DNA from: an uncultured Collinsella sp.
Lineage (GTDB): Bacteria > Actinomycetota > Coriobacteriia > Coriobacteriales > Coriobacteriaceae
Direction: 5' to 3'
Length of the DNA: 6,840 nt
Assembly (NCBI GenBank): GCA_900754075.1
Contig: CAAEBN010000018.1
Span: forward strand, 1-6,840
The stretch's first letter is position 1. Each line of letters begins with the position of its first letter. Below the pieces are notes generated by a model. The model saw only the letters and a list, made by a program, of their open reading frames with translations. It had not been told where the DNA came from and ran no database searches. Of this stretch, positions 1 through 5,849 are shown in pieces. The position numbers and the translations under genes are program-made.

Positions 1-1288
1 CGTCCTTGCCGCGCATGAGCGTGATCTCGACCTTCTCGCCCACCTCGTGGCTGCGCAGCGCGATGATCAGGCCATCGGCGCTCGTGATCTCGTCGTCGCC
101 CAGCTTGGTGATGACGTCGCCCTCCTGAATGCCGGCCTTGGCGGCGGGACCGTCCTCAACGACGCTCGCCACATACGCGCCGCTGTCTGTGCTCAGCTTG
201 TTGGTGCGGGCGTTAAGCGCGTTGACACTCGAAAGCGTGGCGCCCATGTACGGATGTACCGGCGTCTTGCCGTCGATGATCTGGTCGGCAATGTTCTTGG
301 CGTAGTTAACGGGAATAGCAAAGCCCACGCCCGAGCTGGAGCCCGAATAGCTCTCGATAAGCGAGTTAATACCCACGAGCTCGCCGTTGTCGTTAACGAG
401 CGCACCACCGGAGTTACCCGGGTTGATGGCGGCATCGGTCTGGATCATGTTGGCGTAGATAGTGTTGCCGCTGGTAGAGCTCATGGCCGTGGAGCGATAC
501 AGCGCCGACACAATGCCCGTGGAGACAGACTGCTCGTTGCCGAACGGCGAGCCGATCGCCATGACCCACTCGCCCACGTTGAGCTTGGAGGAATCACCAA
601 TCTCAATCGGCGTGAGCTTGGAGGCGTCAGCATCCTTGAGCTTGATGACGGCCAGGTCGCTCGAAGCATCGTTGCCCACGAACTCGGCCTCGTACGTGGT
701 TCCGTCGTCCATGGTCACCACGTACTGGTCATAGCCATCGACCACATGGTTGTTGGTGAGGATGTGGCCCTCGGTATCGAGCACCACGCCCGAACCGACG
801 CTGCCCGAACTATCCAACTCGTCGGCAGACTGCGAAAGTGTATTGTCCTGGCTACCGCTCGAAGTGGCGGTGATGGAAACGACGGAGGGCAGGGCCTTGG
901 CAGAGACGGCCTCGGCCAGCGTGGTGTCCTCGGAGTCGATGGTGATCTTTTGCGTCGATGAACCCGAAGCACCCGCCGTCACGGCGTTCCTGCCGCCGCC
1001 GATATCGAGTGTGCCGCTCATAATGAGCGCGATGACCAGCAGGGCACCGCAGGCACAGCCGGCGAGCGCCGTAATAAAAATCGGCAGCTTTTTGGTCTTG
1101 GTCTTGACCACCGTGTGCTTGTTTACAACCTGCTGGCCGCCCAGCGGCTTGCCGGTCTGCGTGTCGTAGGCCTGCACGTAGGGAATGTTGCCGTCGGCAG
1201 GCGTCGACTCCACCTGCACGCGCGGCTGCTGCTGAGTCTCGCCGGCGTGGCCCGCATCCTGGGGGCGCTGGGAATCGTTCTCGCTCAT
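1..1288 (-). CDS. htrA: HtrA/DegP-family membrane-anchored serine protease, partial (C-terminus beyond the window)
   Basis: Trypsin-like S1C protease for quality control of misfolded proteins at or outside the membrane. I translated 429 codons by hand; the frame stays open to the left edge. The order is: a hydrophilic, Gln/Thr-rich cytoplasmic N-terminus (about 1-68), one membrane segment (about 69-90, flanked by a KTKTKK stretch), a linker, then the protease domain (about 120-340). The catalytic triad is visible as His181 (TNNHVVDG), Asp211 (SSDLAVIKL) and Ser293 (NPGNSGGAL). A PDZ domain starts near residue 345 (VHPYMGATL, then GPAAKAGIQEGDVI) and is cut by the edge. The ATG at 1286-1288 is chosen because GAAAGGA lies 8 nt upstream. 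There is no signal-peptidase site, so a membrane anchor is likelier than secretion. Family membership is near certain. Which HtrA paralogue it is, and what it cleaves, cannot be told here. Confidence 0.95.
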   Translation of the reverse strand, partial: MSENDSQRPQDAGHAGETQQQPRVQVESTPADGNIPYVQAYDTQTGKPLGGQQVVNKHTVVKTKTKKLPIFITALAGCACGALLVIALIMSGTLDIGGGRNAVTAGASGSSTQKITIDSEDTTLAEAVSAKALPSVVSITATSSGSQDNTLSQSADELDSSGSVGSGVVLDTEGHILTNNHVVDGYDQYVVTMDDGTTYEAEFVGNDASSDLAVIKLKDADASKLTPIEIGDSSKLNVGEWVMAIGSPFGNEQSVSTGIVSALYRSTAMSSTSGNTIYANMIQTDAAINPGNSGGALVNDNGELVGINSLIESYSGSSSGVGFAIPVNYAKNIADQIIDGKTPVHPYMGATLSSVNALNARTNKLSTDSGAYVASVVEDGPAAKAGIQEGDVITKLGDDEITSADGLIIALRSHEVGEKVEITLMRGKD

Positions 1289-1317
1289 AGCTGCGATCCT
1301 TTCGTCAAATAACCAAA

Positions 1318-1341
1318 GGCCCGCCAAACATGTGGCGGGCC
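1318..1341 (-). terminator. Perfect 9-bp hairpin in the htrA upstream region (possible terminator or leader attenuator)
   Basis: GGCCCGCCA and TGGCGGGCC pair perfectly around a 6-nt loop. On the minus strand the stem is followed by TTTGGTTATTT, a broken T-tract, then the htrA Shine-Dalgarno and ATG only 29 nt beyond the stem. A promoter can hardly fit in those 29 nt. The hairpin therefore either sits in the htrA leader RNA or blocks read-through from upstream. I see no conserved sequence that decides between these. Confidence 0.45.
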
Positions 1342-1452
1342 ATCATTGTTCACGTTGAGTTGTACCCCAATATGCGGGTGCACGTGTATGAGAACGCAAT
1401 CTTTTAGGAAGGCTTAAGTTCTGTTGCAGGCCCAAAAGGACCCGGTCTGCGG

Positions 1453-1489
1453 CAAAACCACCACAAAGGTGCCTGTCCCCTTTGTGGTG
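1453..1489 (-). terminator. Rho-independent terminator of the GlnR-like gene, REP-like sequence
   Basis: An 11-bp stem (CACCACAAAGG with CCTTTGTGGTG) and a 9-nt loop begin 5 nt after the regulator's stop codon. On the minus strand the stem is followed by GTTTTG, and it is preceded by CTTTT, giving a bidirectional look. The position and shape suit a terminator for the glnA-regulator transcript. The loop-side sequence GGGGACAGGCACC resembles, from memory, dispersed REP-like palindromes in many genomes; I cannot count copies here. Confidence 0.65.
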
Positions 1490-1494
1490 AAAAG

Positions 1495-2157
1495 CTAGTC
1501 CTTAAACAGATAGCCCACGCCGCGGACGGTGGTGATGTGCGCTGCGATCTGCGGGCCCACCTTGGAGCGGATGCGTCGGATGTGCACGTCGACGGTGCGC
1601 GTACCGCCGCAGTACTCAAAGCCCCACACGCGGTGCAGCAGCACCTCGCGGCTGTAGGCACGGTTGGGGTGCGTCGCCAAAAAGCTCAGCAGCGAGTACT
1701 CCATCAGCGTCAGGTCGATGGGCTCGTTATCGAGCGTCACCTGGTAGGTAGCCAGGTTGATCTCGAGGTTATCGATGTTGAGCACATCGTCGGCGGCGAC
1801 GGTCTCCTCCTCACCCATCAGGCGCTGTGCGCGAGCCTTGAGCTCGTTGGGCGTCGCCGTGGGGCATACAAAGTCGGCATGCGCGTGATTCGGCAGGCGC
1901 AGGGTGCCGAGCGCCTCGTCGTCGACGATCACCAACATGGGGACGCCGCCGCGATCGTCAAGCCACTTGGCAATCTGATCGATGCGATCGCTGCGAATGC
2001 CGTCGGAATCGAGGATCAGCAGGTCAAAGTCGTGCGCCGCAGTCGGCGAATCGGGAGTAGCCAGGCTCACCTCGACACCCAGGGTGGTCGTCAAGCTGCG
2101 GGCAAACTCGTGGAAGCGCGTCGTGCGCGCCATGAACAGGGCACTCTTTTCGGACAT
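1495..2157 (-). CDS. OmpR-family GlnR-like regulator with a degenerate receiver domain
   Basis: A 220-residue DNA-binding regulator, probably of nitrogen metabolism. Residues 1-115 form a receiver-like domain. DLLILDSDG keeps an Asp at position 50, but the N-terminal acidic pair is absent ([10 protein letters not shown]) and the usual Lys-Pro near residue 100 reads CPTATP. Normal two-component phosphorylation is therefore doubtful. Residues 127-218 are a winged helix of the Trans_reg_C type, with [18 protein letters not shown] as the recognition-helix region and VRGVGYLF at the wing. The domain closely resembles the corresponding part of Streptomyces GlnR as I remember it ([20 protein letters not shown]), and GlnR likewise has an atypical receiver. 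The ATG at 2157 is preferred over upstream in-frame starts because GGAGG lies 5 nt before it. It follows the glutamine-synthetase-like gene by 50 bp, probably in one operon, and no histidine kinase is nearby. Another orphan OmpR-type regulator is the alternative. Confidence 0.88.
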   Translation of the reverse strand: [220 protein letters not shown]

Positions 2158-2207
2158 ATCGGCCTCCAAGGAAATGAGCTCAATCGTACTGGAACAAGCC
2201 AGCGCGA

Positions 2208-3545
2208 TTAGGAGTTCGCCAGATAATGCTTGATCTCCCACTCGGTGATCGTGGACTCAAACTTATGCCACTCGTTGCGCTTCTTTTTGAGGAAGAAGCT
2301 GTGGATGTGCTCGCCGAGGGCATCCTTCATAAACTGCGAGTCCTCAAAGACGTCAAGCGCCTCTTTGAGCGAGCGCGGCAGCGGTGCGTAGCCGGCCTCG
2401 AGCATCTGACGGTCGGTGAGTTTGAGCGTCTCAGCCGTGGCCTCGGGCGGGAGCTCCAGCTTGCGCTCGATGCCATCGAGACCAGCCGCCAGCGTGACGG
2501 CGTTGACCAGGTACGGATTGGCCATGGGGTCGGGGCTACGAAGCTCGATGCGCGTGGACAGCTGCTTGCCGGGCTTGTAGACCGGGATGCGGATCATGCT
2601 CGCGCGGTTGCGCAGGCCCCACGTGGCGTACTGCGGCACGGAGTCGCCACCCGTGGTGATGCGCTTGTACGAGTTGACCGTGGGGTTGGTGATGGCGCTG
2701 ATCTCGCGTGCGTGCGCCAAGATGCCGGCCATATAGTGCTTGGCGATATCGGAGAGATGGTACTTCTCGTCGTCCTCGCCCCAAAAGACGTTGTTGCCGT
2801 CGTGGTCGAACAGCGACTGATGCAAAAACATGGCGCTGCCGTCCTCGCCCGCCAACGGCTTGGGCATAAAAGAGGCGTGGCAACCGCTCTCGTAAGCCTG
2901 CTGCTTAATGATGAGTTTGGCCGTGGTGATGGCGTCGGACATGCTCAGGGCCTCGGCGTGACGCAGGCTCATGCCGTGTTGCGAGCGGCCGGCGGCGTGG
3001 AAGGTGTACTCCACGGGCACGGACATCTTCTCGAGTGTGAGGACCGTGTTGCGGCGCAGGTCGCGAGCGGCGTCGCTCACCGAAAGGTCGAAGTAGCCCA
3101 CGTTGTCGAGCGGCTCGGGGGTGTGCTCGTCGGGGAAGTAGTAATACTCCAGCTCGGCACCCACGTTGAGCAGATAGCCAGCCTTCTCGGCCTTGCGGAA
3201 CATGCGGCGCAGGGCATCGCGCGGGTCGCCGGCAAACGGCTTGCGATCGGGAGTACACACGTCGCAGAACACGCGGGCGACGCCGTTGTGGCTCGGGCGC
3301 CACGGCAAAATCTGGAAGGTCGAAGCATCGGGAAACGCCAGCATGTCGGCTTCCTCGGGCGTGGCAAAGCCCTCGATGGCGGAACCGTCAAAGCCAATAC
3401 CCTCCTCAAAAGCGACCTCGAGGTCCTCGGGGCTAATGGCAAAGTTCTTGAGGCGGCCGAGAATGTCGACAAACCACAGACGCACAAAGCGGATGTCACG
3501 CTGCTCTACGGAGCGGAGTACGTAATCGATGTTCTGCTGGTTCAT
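2208..3545 (-). CDS. glnA: Glutamine synthetase family protein (type I, GlnA2-like) with substituted metal ligands
   Basis: 445 residues, full length for a class I-alpha glutamine synthetase (normally glutamate + NH3 + ATP to glutamine; cytosolic dodecamer). The beta-grasp domain (about 15-100) has FDGSAIEGF with the active-site Asp53. The catalytic domain carries GAELEY (Glu131, Glu133), ASFMPKP, NPTVNSYKR, NRASMIRIP and RIELRSPDP (Glu334). No adenylylation tyrosine motif (NLYDLP) is present, and the feedback arginine of Bacillus GS (IEGFVR) is Thr62. Three ligand positions differ from a gapless mental alignment to mycobacterial GlnA2: HHE is FHA (Ala184), the Q-E glutamate is Gly191, and MHxH is MFLH (Phe240). 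The loop Glu is Asp301, with an extra residue after it. I checked the codons for the first three, and the frame is clean. Family membership is certain, but true glutamine synthesis is doubtful. Alternatives are another gamma-glutamyl ligase or a regulatory pseudoenzyme. The start at 3545 has AAGGGGAG just upstream. Confidence 0.93.
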   Translation of the reverse strand: MNQQNIDYVLRSVEQRDIRFVRLWFVDILGRLKNFAISPEDLEVAFEEGIGFDGSAIEGFATPEEADMLAFPDASTFQILPWRPSHNGVARVFCDVCTPDRKPFAGDPRDALRRMFRKAEKAGYLLNVGAELEYYYFPDEHTPEPLDNVGYFDLSVSDAARDLRRNTVLTLEKMSVPVEYTFHAAGRSQHGMSLRHAEALSMSDAITTAKLIIKQQAYESGCHASFMPKPLAGEDGSAMFLHQSLFDHDGNNVFWGEDDEKYHLSDIAKHYMAGILAHAREISAITNPTVNSYKRITTGGDSVPQYATWGLRNRASMIRIPVYKPGKQLSTRIELRSPDPMANPYLVNAVTLAAGLDGIERKLELPPEATAETLKLTDRQMLEAGYAPLPRSLKEALDVFEDSQFMKDALGEHIHSFFLKKKRNEWHKFESTITEWEIKHYLANS

Positions 3546-3582
3546 GTCGCTCCCCTTTCTTTCGGGCGGGTTTCGACTGGTC

Positions 3583-3605
3583 TATATCGCAGATACTATC
3601 GCAGA
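3583..3605 (-). promoter_or_regulatory. Tandem -10-like elements upstream of glnA
   Basis: On the minus strand the 9-mer TCTGCGATA occurs twice with a 12-bp period (3597-3605 and 3585-3593). Each copy gives an extended -10-like element: TGC then GATAGT, and TGC then GATATA. They lie 38-62 nt before the glnA ATG. I find no good -35 hexamer at 16-18 bp, which would fit an activator-dependent promoter. The promoter assignment is an inference; the repeat itself is seen directly. Confidence 0.4.
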
Positions 3606-3610
3606 AAAAT

Positions 3611-3626
3611 GTTTCCGCAGGGTTAA
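3611..3626 (-). promoter_or_regulatory. GlnR-box-like site upstream of glnA
   Basis: The minus strand reads TTAAC, six bases, then GAAAC. This fits the actinobacterial GlnR consensus gTnAC-N6-GaAAC in all but the first, weakly conserved base. It lies just upstream of the tandem -10-like elements. If the nearer one is used, the box centre falls about 40 nt before the start of transcription, a usual place for an activator. A looser GAAAC-N6-GAAAG lies nearer the gene. Only one good box is seen, so chance remains possible. Confidence 0.45.
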
Positions 3627-3679
3627 AGCGTATCAAGCGCTCAAAAAACGTGTGTGAACAGGCAGTTGCGAACGAATGG

Positions 3680-4702
3680 TTAGCGTGAGGTCGATGCGCG
3701 GTGTTCGATATGACCGGGAACCTCGATGCGTTTGGGGGCGAGCTTTGCGGCCTCGCCCACGGTGGTGGTAACAACATCGATGCGCTCGGACAGGCGCTCG
3801 ACTACGCGCTCGGCAATGGTGAGGGTGTCCTGCGCGGCCGTGGTGACGCCGCCAAAGAGCACATGGTTCCAGGGGTAGTCGTCAAACGTCGCGATCTTGA
3901 GGCCAGCCGGCAACGAGGGACCAAGCTGCGCCAGCGCCTCGGTCAGACGCAGAAAGACCAGGCCGTTGACGGCAATGAGGCCGAGCTTTTTGCCTTCATA
4001 GTCGCGGATGGTCTCGTCCACGCGGCCGACTCCCGTGGCGCCGCCATCGGCCAGGGTGACAACCTCGCCCGCAAGGCCGCGGTGCGAAAGCTCGTCGGCA
4101 AAGGCCTCGGCACGCTTGCGACGCACGGGGCTGTCGTCGCTTGCCTCGGTGAGCAGGCACAGGCGCTCGCTGCCAGCGGCGGCGAGCTCGTCTACCAAGC
4201 CGGCGACCAGCTCACGGTTGTTAGATGTCACTAGATCGACACCGCCGTCGGCAACGTCGCGGTCGAGCAGCACGACGGGCAGACGTCCCGCTGCCGCGGC
4301 GATCGCCTCGTCATTGCCTCCGCAGGTGTTGACGACCAGGCCGTCCACGCCAGCATCGATAAGTCTGGTGAGCGACTCCGCTTCCTTAGCGGGGTCGTTG
4401 CCGCTAATGGCCGTCATGAGCGAGCAGCCGCGCGCGGCGGCGCTGACGGAAAGCCCTTCGAGCATGGCGCTGGAGAACGGGTTGGCGATGTCGGCCAGGA
4501 TCACGCCGATGAGGTTGGTGCGCGAGCTGCGCAGATTGCGCGCGGCGGCACGCGGGCGATAGCCGGTGCGCTCGATAACCGCCGCGATGCGAGCACGGGT
4601 TTCCTCGGTCATTTGCCCGGGGCGGTTGTTGAGGTAGCGCGAGACCGTGGCCGGACTCACGCCCGCCTCGGCGGCAATGTCCTTGATTCTCATCTGCGCC
4701 AT
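3680..4702 (-). CDS. LacI-family transcriptional regulator
   Basis: A 340-residue one-component repressor of the LacI/GalR family, which bind palindromic operators and release them on binding a sugar or related ligand. Residues 4-24 (MRIKDIAAEAGVSPATVSRYL) are the helix-turn-helix. The hinge helix follows (RPRAAARNLRSSRT, about 50-63). The periplasmic-binding-like core then runs to the end, with ILADIANPFSS, DAGVDGLVV, PVVLLDRDV, and a late FDDYPWNHVLFGGVTT motif. The last motif recalls KdgR/PtxS-type members, but that is only a hint at a sugar-acid ligand. The ATG at 4702 is preferred: GGGG lies 6 nt before it, while the in-frame ATG at 4750 gives an unusual extension and the ATG at 4693 has no ribosome site. 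The stop is 134 bp before glnA, with no clear terminator between. No transporter or sugar enzyme is in view, so its regulon lies elsewhere. Confidence 0.92.
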   Translation of the reverse strand: MAQMRIKDIAAEAGVSPATVSRYLNNRPGQMTEETRARIAAVIERTGYRPRAAARNLRSSRTNLIGVILADIANPFSSAMLEGLSVSAAARGCSLMTAISGNDPAKEAESLTRLIDAGVDGLVVNTCGGNDEAIAAAAGRLPVVLLDRDVADGGVDLVTSNNRELVAGLVDELAAAGSERLCLLTEASDDSPVRRKRAEAFADELSHRGLAGEVVTLADGGATGVGRVDETIRDYEGKKLGLIAVNGLVFLRLTEALAQLGPSLPAGLKIATFDDYPWNHVLFGGVTTAAQDTLTIAERVVERLSERIDVVTTTVGEAAKLAPKRIEVPGHIEHRASTSR

Positions 4703-4770
4703 AACGCACCCCGTTTCCCAATTGTCGGCGATCTGAGCCATTTTAGGCATTTTTTAAAATTCTCGGTTGC

Positions 4771-4800
4771 AAAACGCTGTAGGTGAGCAGCATCGTTTTT
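4771..4800 (-). terminator. Weak terminator-like hairpin after the GntR gene
   Basis: On the minus strand, AAAAAC-GAT-GCTG, an 8-nt loop, then CAGC-GTTTT. The 4-bp GC stem is extended by an A/T stem across a 3-nt bulge and ends in GTTTTG. It lies about 30 nt past the GntR stop and before the AT-rich stretch upstream of lacI. The spot is right for separating the two repressor genes, but the stem is short. The rest of the gap (4703-4770) holds an AT-rich block from which lacI is probably transcribed; no properly spaced -35/-10 pair could be fixed. Confidence 0.3.
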
Positions 4801-4826
4801 GCGTCTCGAGCAGATGCGATAATGGG

Positions 4827-5519
4827 CTAGATAGCCGAGTCTTTGGACAGCTCAAAATAATCGGGATGTAAGGCGATAACCGGACCTTGCTCTTCGGGCA
4901 TCAGGTGCAGGTGTGTCTCTGCCAGATAGCTCGCCGCGTCGGTATCGCCCCTCTTAATGGCCTCGAGAATCCGGCGATGCTGCCGACGAATCGGCTCCCA
5001 ATCCAGATCCTGCGACACCATACGCAACCAGTTGTATCGCTCAAAATGCGTATTGACGCTCTTCATCCAATCCCACAACATGTGACGGCCGGCAATCTCA
5101 AAACACGTCTCATGGAACAGGTTGTCTAGGTCAAAGAAACGACGCGTTTCGCCATGGTCGAGCGACTCGGACTCGGCAAGAATCTGATCGAGCCGATGCT
5201 TTTGCTCGGGCGTGGCGACCGAGCAGCATTTAATGAGTACGCTTCGCTCGAGTTTCTCGCGCAAGAAACAGGCGTTCTCGGCGCGCTCCATGCTGATCTT
5301 AGAGACGTAGGTGCCGCTTTTGGGACGCGTTTCCACCAGCTCCTGCTCACGCAGGCGCACAAAGGACTCGCGAATGGGCGTACGCCCGATTCCCGTCTCC
5401 TTTTCCAGACCAATCGCCGAAAGGCGCGTGCCGGGCTTGAGCTCGGCATAGATGATCTTGGAGCGCAGTGCATTGTATGCCTGATCTTGCAAGCTTTGAT
5501 TATGCTGGTGCTGTTCCAT
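4827..5519 (-). CDS. GntR-family regulator, FadR/FCD subfamily
   Basis: A 230-residue one-component regulator. Residues 9-74 are the GntR winged helix: QDQAYNALRSKIIY, then LKPGTRLSAIGLEKETGIGRTPIRESFVRLREQELVETRPKSG with the classic RTPIRES turn, then GTYV. Residues 80-207 are an alpha-helical FCD ligand domain. Its metal-binding set is visible: Asp132 and His136 (DNLFH), His181 (RQHRRILEAI) and His203 (ETHLH). FCD members usually sense small carboxylic acids through the bound metal; the ligand here cannot be told. The start at 5519 has GAGG 5 nt upstream. A TTG 15 codons earlier is in frame but has no ribosome site and overlaps the presumed operator. The gene appears monocistronic, with a weak hairpin after its stop and a palindrome before it, so autorepression is likely. 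Confidence 0.92.
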   Translation of the reverse strand: MEQHQHNQSLQDQAYNALRSKIIYAELKPGTRLSAIGLEKETGIGRTPIRESFVRLREQELVETRPKSGTYVSKISMERAENACFLREKLERSVLIKCCSVATPEQKHRLDQILAESESLDHGETRRFFDLDNLFHETCFEIAGRHMLWDWMKSVNTHFERYNWLRMVSQDLDWEPIRRQHRRILEAIKRGDTDAASYLAETHLHLMPEEQGPVIALHPDYFELSKDSAI

Positions 5520-5542
5520 AAAGCCCTCGGATAAACCCTCGG
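5518..5542 (-). repeat. Tandem duplication of the gntR ribosome-binding segment
   Basis: On the minus strand, CCGAGGGTTTAT is followed directly by CCGAGGGCTTTAT, whose final AT is the first part of the start codon. The ribosome site (GAGGG) is therefore present twice, 12-13 bp apart. Only the copy next to the ATG has good spacing. The upstream copy is in frame with the open reading frame but has no start codon after it. Confidence 0.6.
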
Positions 5543-5558
5543 TTAGTCGAATACCACC

Positions 5559-5575
5559 ATGCAATACTATCGCAT
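5559..5575 (-). promoter_or_regulatory. 17-bp palindrome upstream of gntR, likely operator
   Basis: The minus strand reads ATGCGATAGTATTGCAT, symmetric as ATGCnATAnTATnGCAT. It lies 40-56 nt before the gntR start and includes a -10-like GATAGT. Symmetric sites of this size are normal for dimeric GntR regulators, and overlap with a -10-like element would give autorepression. The operator role and the regulator-site pairing are inferred from position only. Confidence 0.5.
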
Positions 5576-5581
5576 CGACAC

Positions 5582-5620
5582 GCCCCAGCTCCCAATCAGT
5601 CTTTTTGGGACGGGGCTCTT
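5582..5620 (+). terminator. Two-part hairpin with plus-strand T-tract
   Basis: GCCCC and GGGGC pair outside TCCCAA and TTGGGA, with a small asymmetric interior loop and a 9-nt apical loop. On the plus strand it is followed by TCTTTTAG. The shape is that of a plus-strand terminator, yet no plus-strand gene precedes it; the gntR upstream region and its minus-strand gene do. It could stop antisense transcription from the gntR operator region or be part of the neighbouring palindromic element. Confidence 0.35.
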
Positions 5621-5651
5621 TTAGCTACCCTAGCCCGCAGATCGGCCCCTT

Positions 5652-5811
5652 GCCACAAAAGTGGCCCATTTACTACGTTAACACGGATAGCCTCGGCCAT
5701 ACCAAAAACCGTGAAGACAAAACCGCAGGTAGGCAGCTTGTCGATTTTCGAAAAAGCCGACTATGGTTGACCCCTGCGGCTTAAACGTAGTAGATAAGCC
5801 CTTTTCGTGGC
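5652..5811. repeat. Foldback element of about 160 bp with nested inverted repeats
   Basis: The outer arms (5652-5679 and 5784-5811) match in 22 of 28 positions as an inverted pair, including the perfect 9-mer TACTACGTT/AACGTAGTA and GCCAC/GTGGC at the tips. Inside lie CCGCAGG (5723-5729) with CCTGCGG (5773-5779), then GTCG/CGAC, around the apical palindrome TTTTCGAAAA (5745-5754). All pairs are nested, so a single-stranded copy could fold back along much of its length. There is no transposase. A minus-strand reading frame of 69 codons (TTG start near 5887) crosses the element but has no ribosome site, so I treat it as non-coding. A dispersed palindromic or MITE-like repeat is the likeliest identity. 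Confidence 0.5.
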
Positions 5812-5849
5812 GCAGCACTACTGCACCCCAAATTGGCACCCCGAGCCTG

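Noticed and set aside
47..961. A 304-codon plus-strand frame opposite htrA
   Set aside because: The minus-strand frame has an intact protease triad and PDZ motifs. The plus-strand frame is a GC-driven shadow.
1537..2211. A 224-codon plus-strand frame opposite the GlnR-like gene
   Set aside because: The minus strand carries an unmistakable winged-helix domain. The plus frame has no ribosome site or known motif.
2226..3626. A 466-codon open frame on the plus strand opposite glnA
   Set aside because: It is antisense to a clearly conserved glutamine-synthetase family protein. Long antisense frames are expected in GC-rich genes, and its translation shows no recognisable domain.
4738..4775. lacI promoter with TTGCAA and TAAAAT
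   Set aside because: The two hexamers are separated by 21 bp, beyond the usual spacing, so I did not annotate a defined promoter.
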